Assembly (NCBI GenBank): GCA_031365665.1
Contig: JANLYO010000162.1
Location: forward strand, 1-15,983
Source: JANYCG01 sp031365665
Lineage (GTDB): Bacteria; Pseudomonadota; Gammaproteobacteria; Burkholderiales; Burkholderiaceae_C
DNA: 15,983 nt
Reading direction: 5' to 3'
In this document: positions 15,909 to 15,983 of the stretch, piece by piece
How positions within the stretch are numbered: the stretch's first letter is position 1
How the letters are laid out: every line of letters begins with the position of its first letter
Notes under the pieces: model-generated
Seen by the model: the letters and a program-made list of their open reading frames with translations, nothing else
What the model was told of the DNA's origin: nothing
Databases searched by the model: none
Program-made: the position numbers and the translations under genes

Positions 15909-15983
15909 ATGACCGCAAGCTATATGGTGTACCACCCCGAACAGCAGCAACTCTTGCCCAGCGCATTGCAAGACTGGCTGCCC
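15909..15983 (+). CDS. Putative IS1182-like transposase, N-terminal fragment
   Basis: ATG 15909 opens a frame that runs off the window, giving 25 residues (MTASYMVYHPEQQQLLPSAL, then QDWLP). The pattern of a Tyr-Pro-Gln stretch, LLP and DWLP matches, from memory, the start of IS1182-type transposases that continue toward a helix with HLA. The preceding 90 bases contain no gene and could hold the element's terminal inverted repeat, for example around 15846-15870, but this cannot be tested without the other end. Confidence 0.55.
   Translation, partial: MTASYMVYHPEQQQLLPSALQDWLP

Overview
The window reads as a chromosomal segment of a betaproteobacterium, most likely a Comamonadaceae member (Rhodoferax/Polaromonas-like). 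This rests on protein similarity recalled from memory, high GC outside two islands, and the gene mix (transketolase next to type I GAPDH, MurU next to PepP, a hydrolase pair). No search was run. Both ends carry the first codons of what look like transposase genes: minus strand at 1-77 and plus strand from 15909.

Left part (1-1610) is a gene graveyard. It holds the start of a putative transposase with a hairpin over its ribosome binding site, a DUF3820-type remnant with an in-frame stop, one intact VOC-family gene (426-806), and a Fic-family pseudogene on the minus strand with two in-frame stops and no N-terminal part.

Central part (1630-8417, minus strand) is a tight gene string read in the order transketolase (tkt), type II restriction endonuclease, DNA cytosine methyltransferase, GAPDH (gap), membrane GGDEF protein. 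The restriction-modification (RM) pair is visibly richer in A+T than its neighbours and sits between two carbon-metabolism genes. The endonuclease starts 4 bases after the tkt stop. Both RM genes are broken by frame changes: the endonuclease near 6058-6081, and the methyltransferase at about 4493-4525 inside its target recognition region. The methyltransferase break could instead be a natural two-subunit arrangement. The GGDEF protein starts 3 bases after the gap stop. Its catalytic motif is degenerate but it keeps an RxxD inhibitory-site motif, so it may be a c-di-GMP receptor rather than a cyclase.

Right part (8572-15983, mostly plus strand) holds a secreted lipoprotein of unknown function, then murU (peptidoglycan recycling) and pepP (proline aminopeptidase). 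An NTF2/SnoaL-like small protein follows, then an extremely AT-rich island (about 12408-12560) and a wrecked MFS transporter gene on the minus strand. Last come a beta-lactamase-fold serine hydrolase and an EPHX1-type epoxide hydrolase in a two-gene operon, then the start of an IS1182-like transposase.

The strongest signals are the decayed RM system inside a metabolic operon, the gap-coupled degenerate GGDEF protein, and the number of genes in different stages of decay near the mobile element ends. I did not find a clearly new defence or mobile system.
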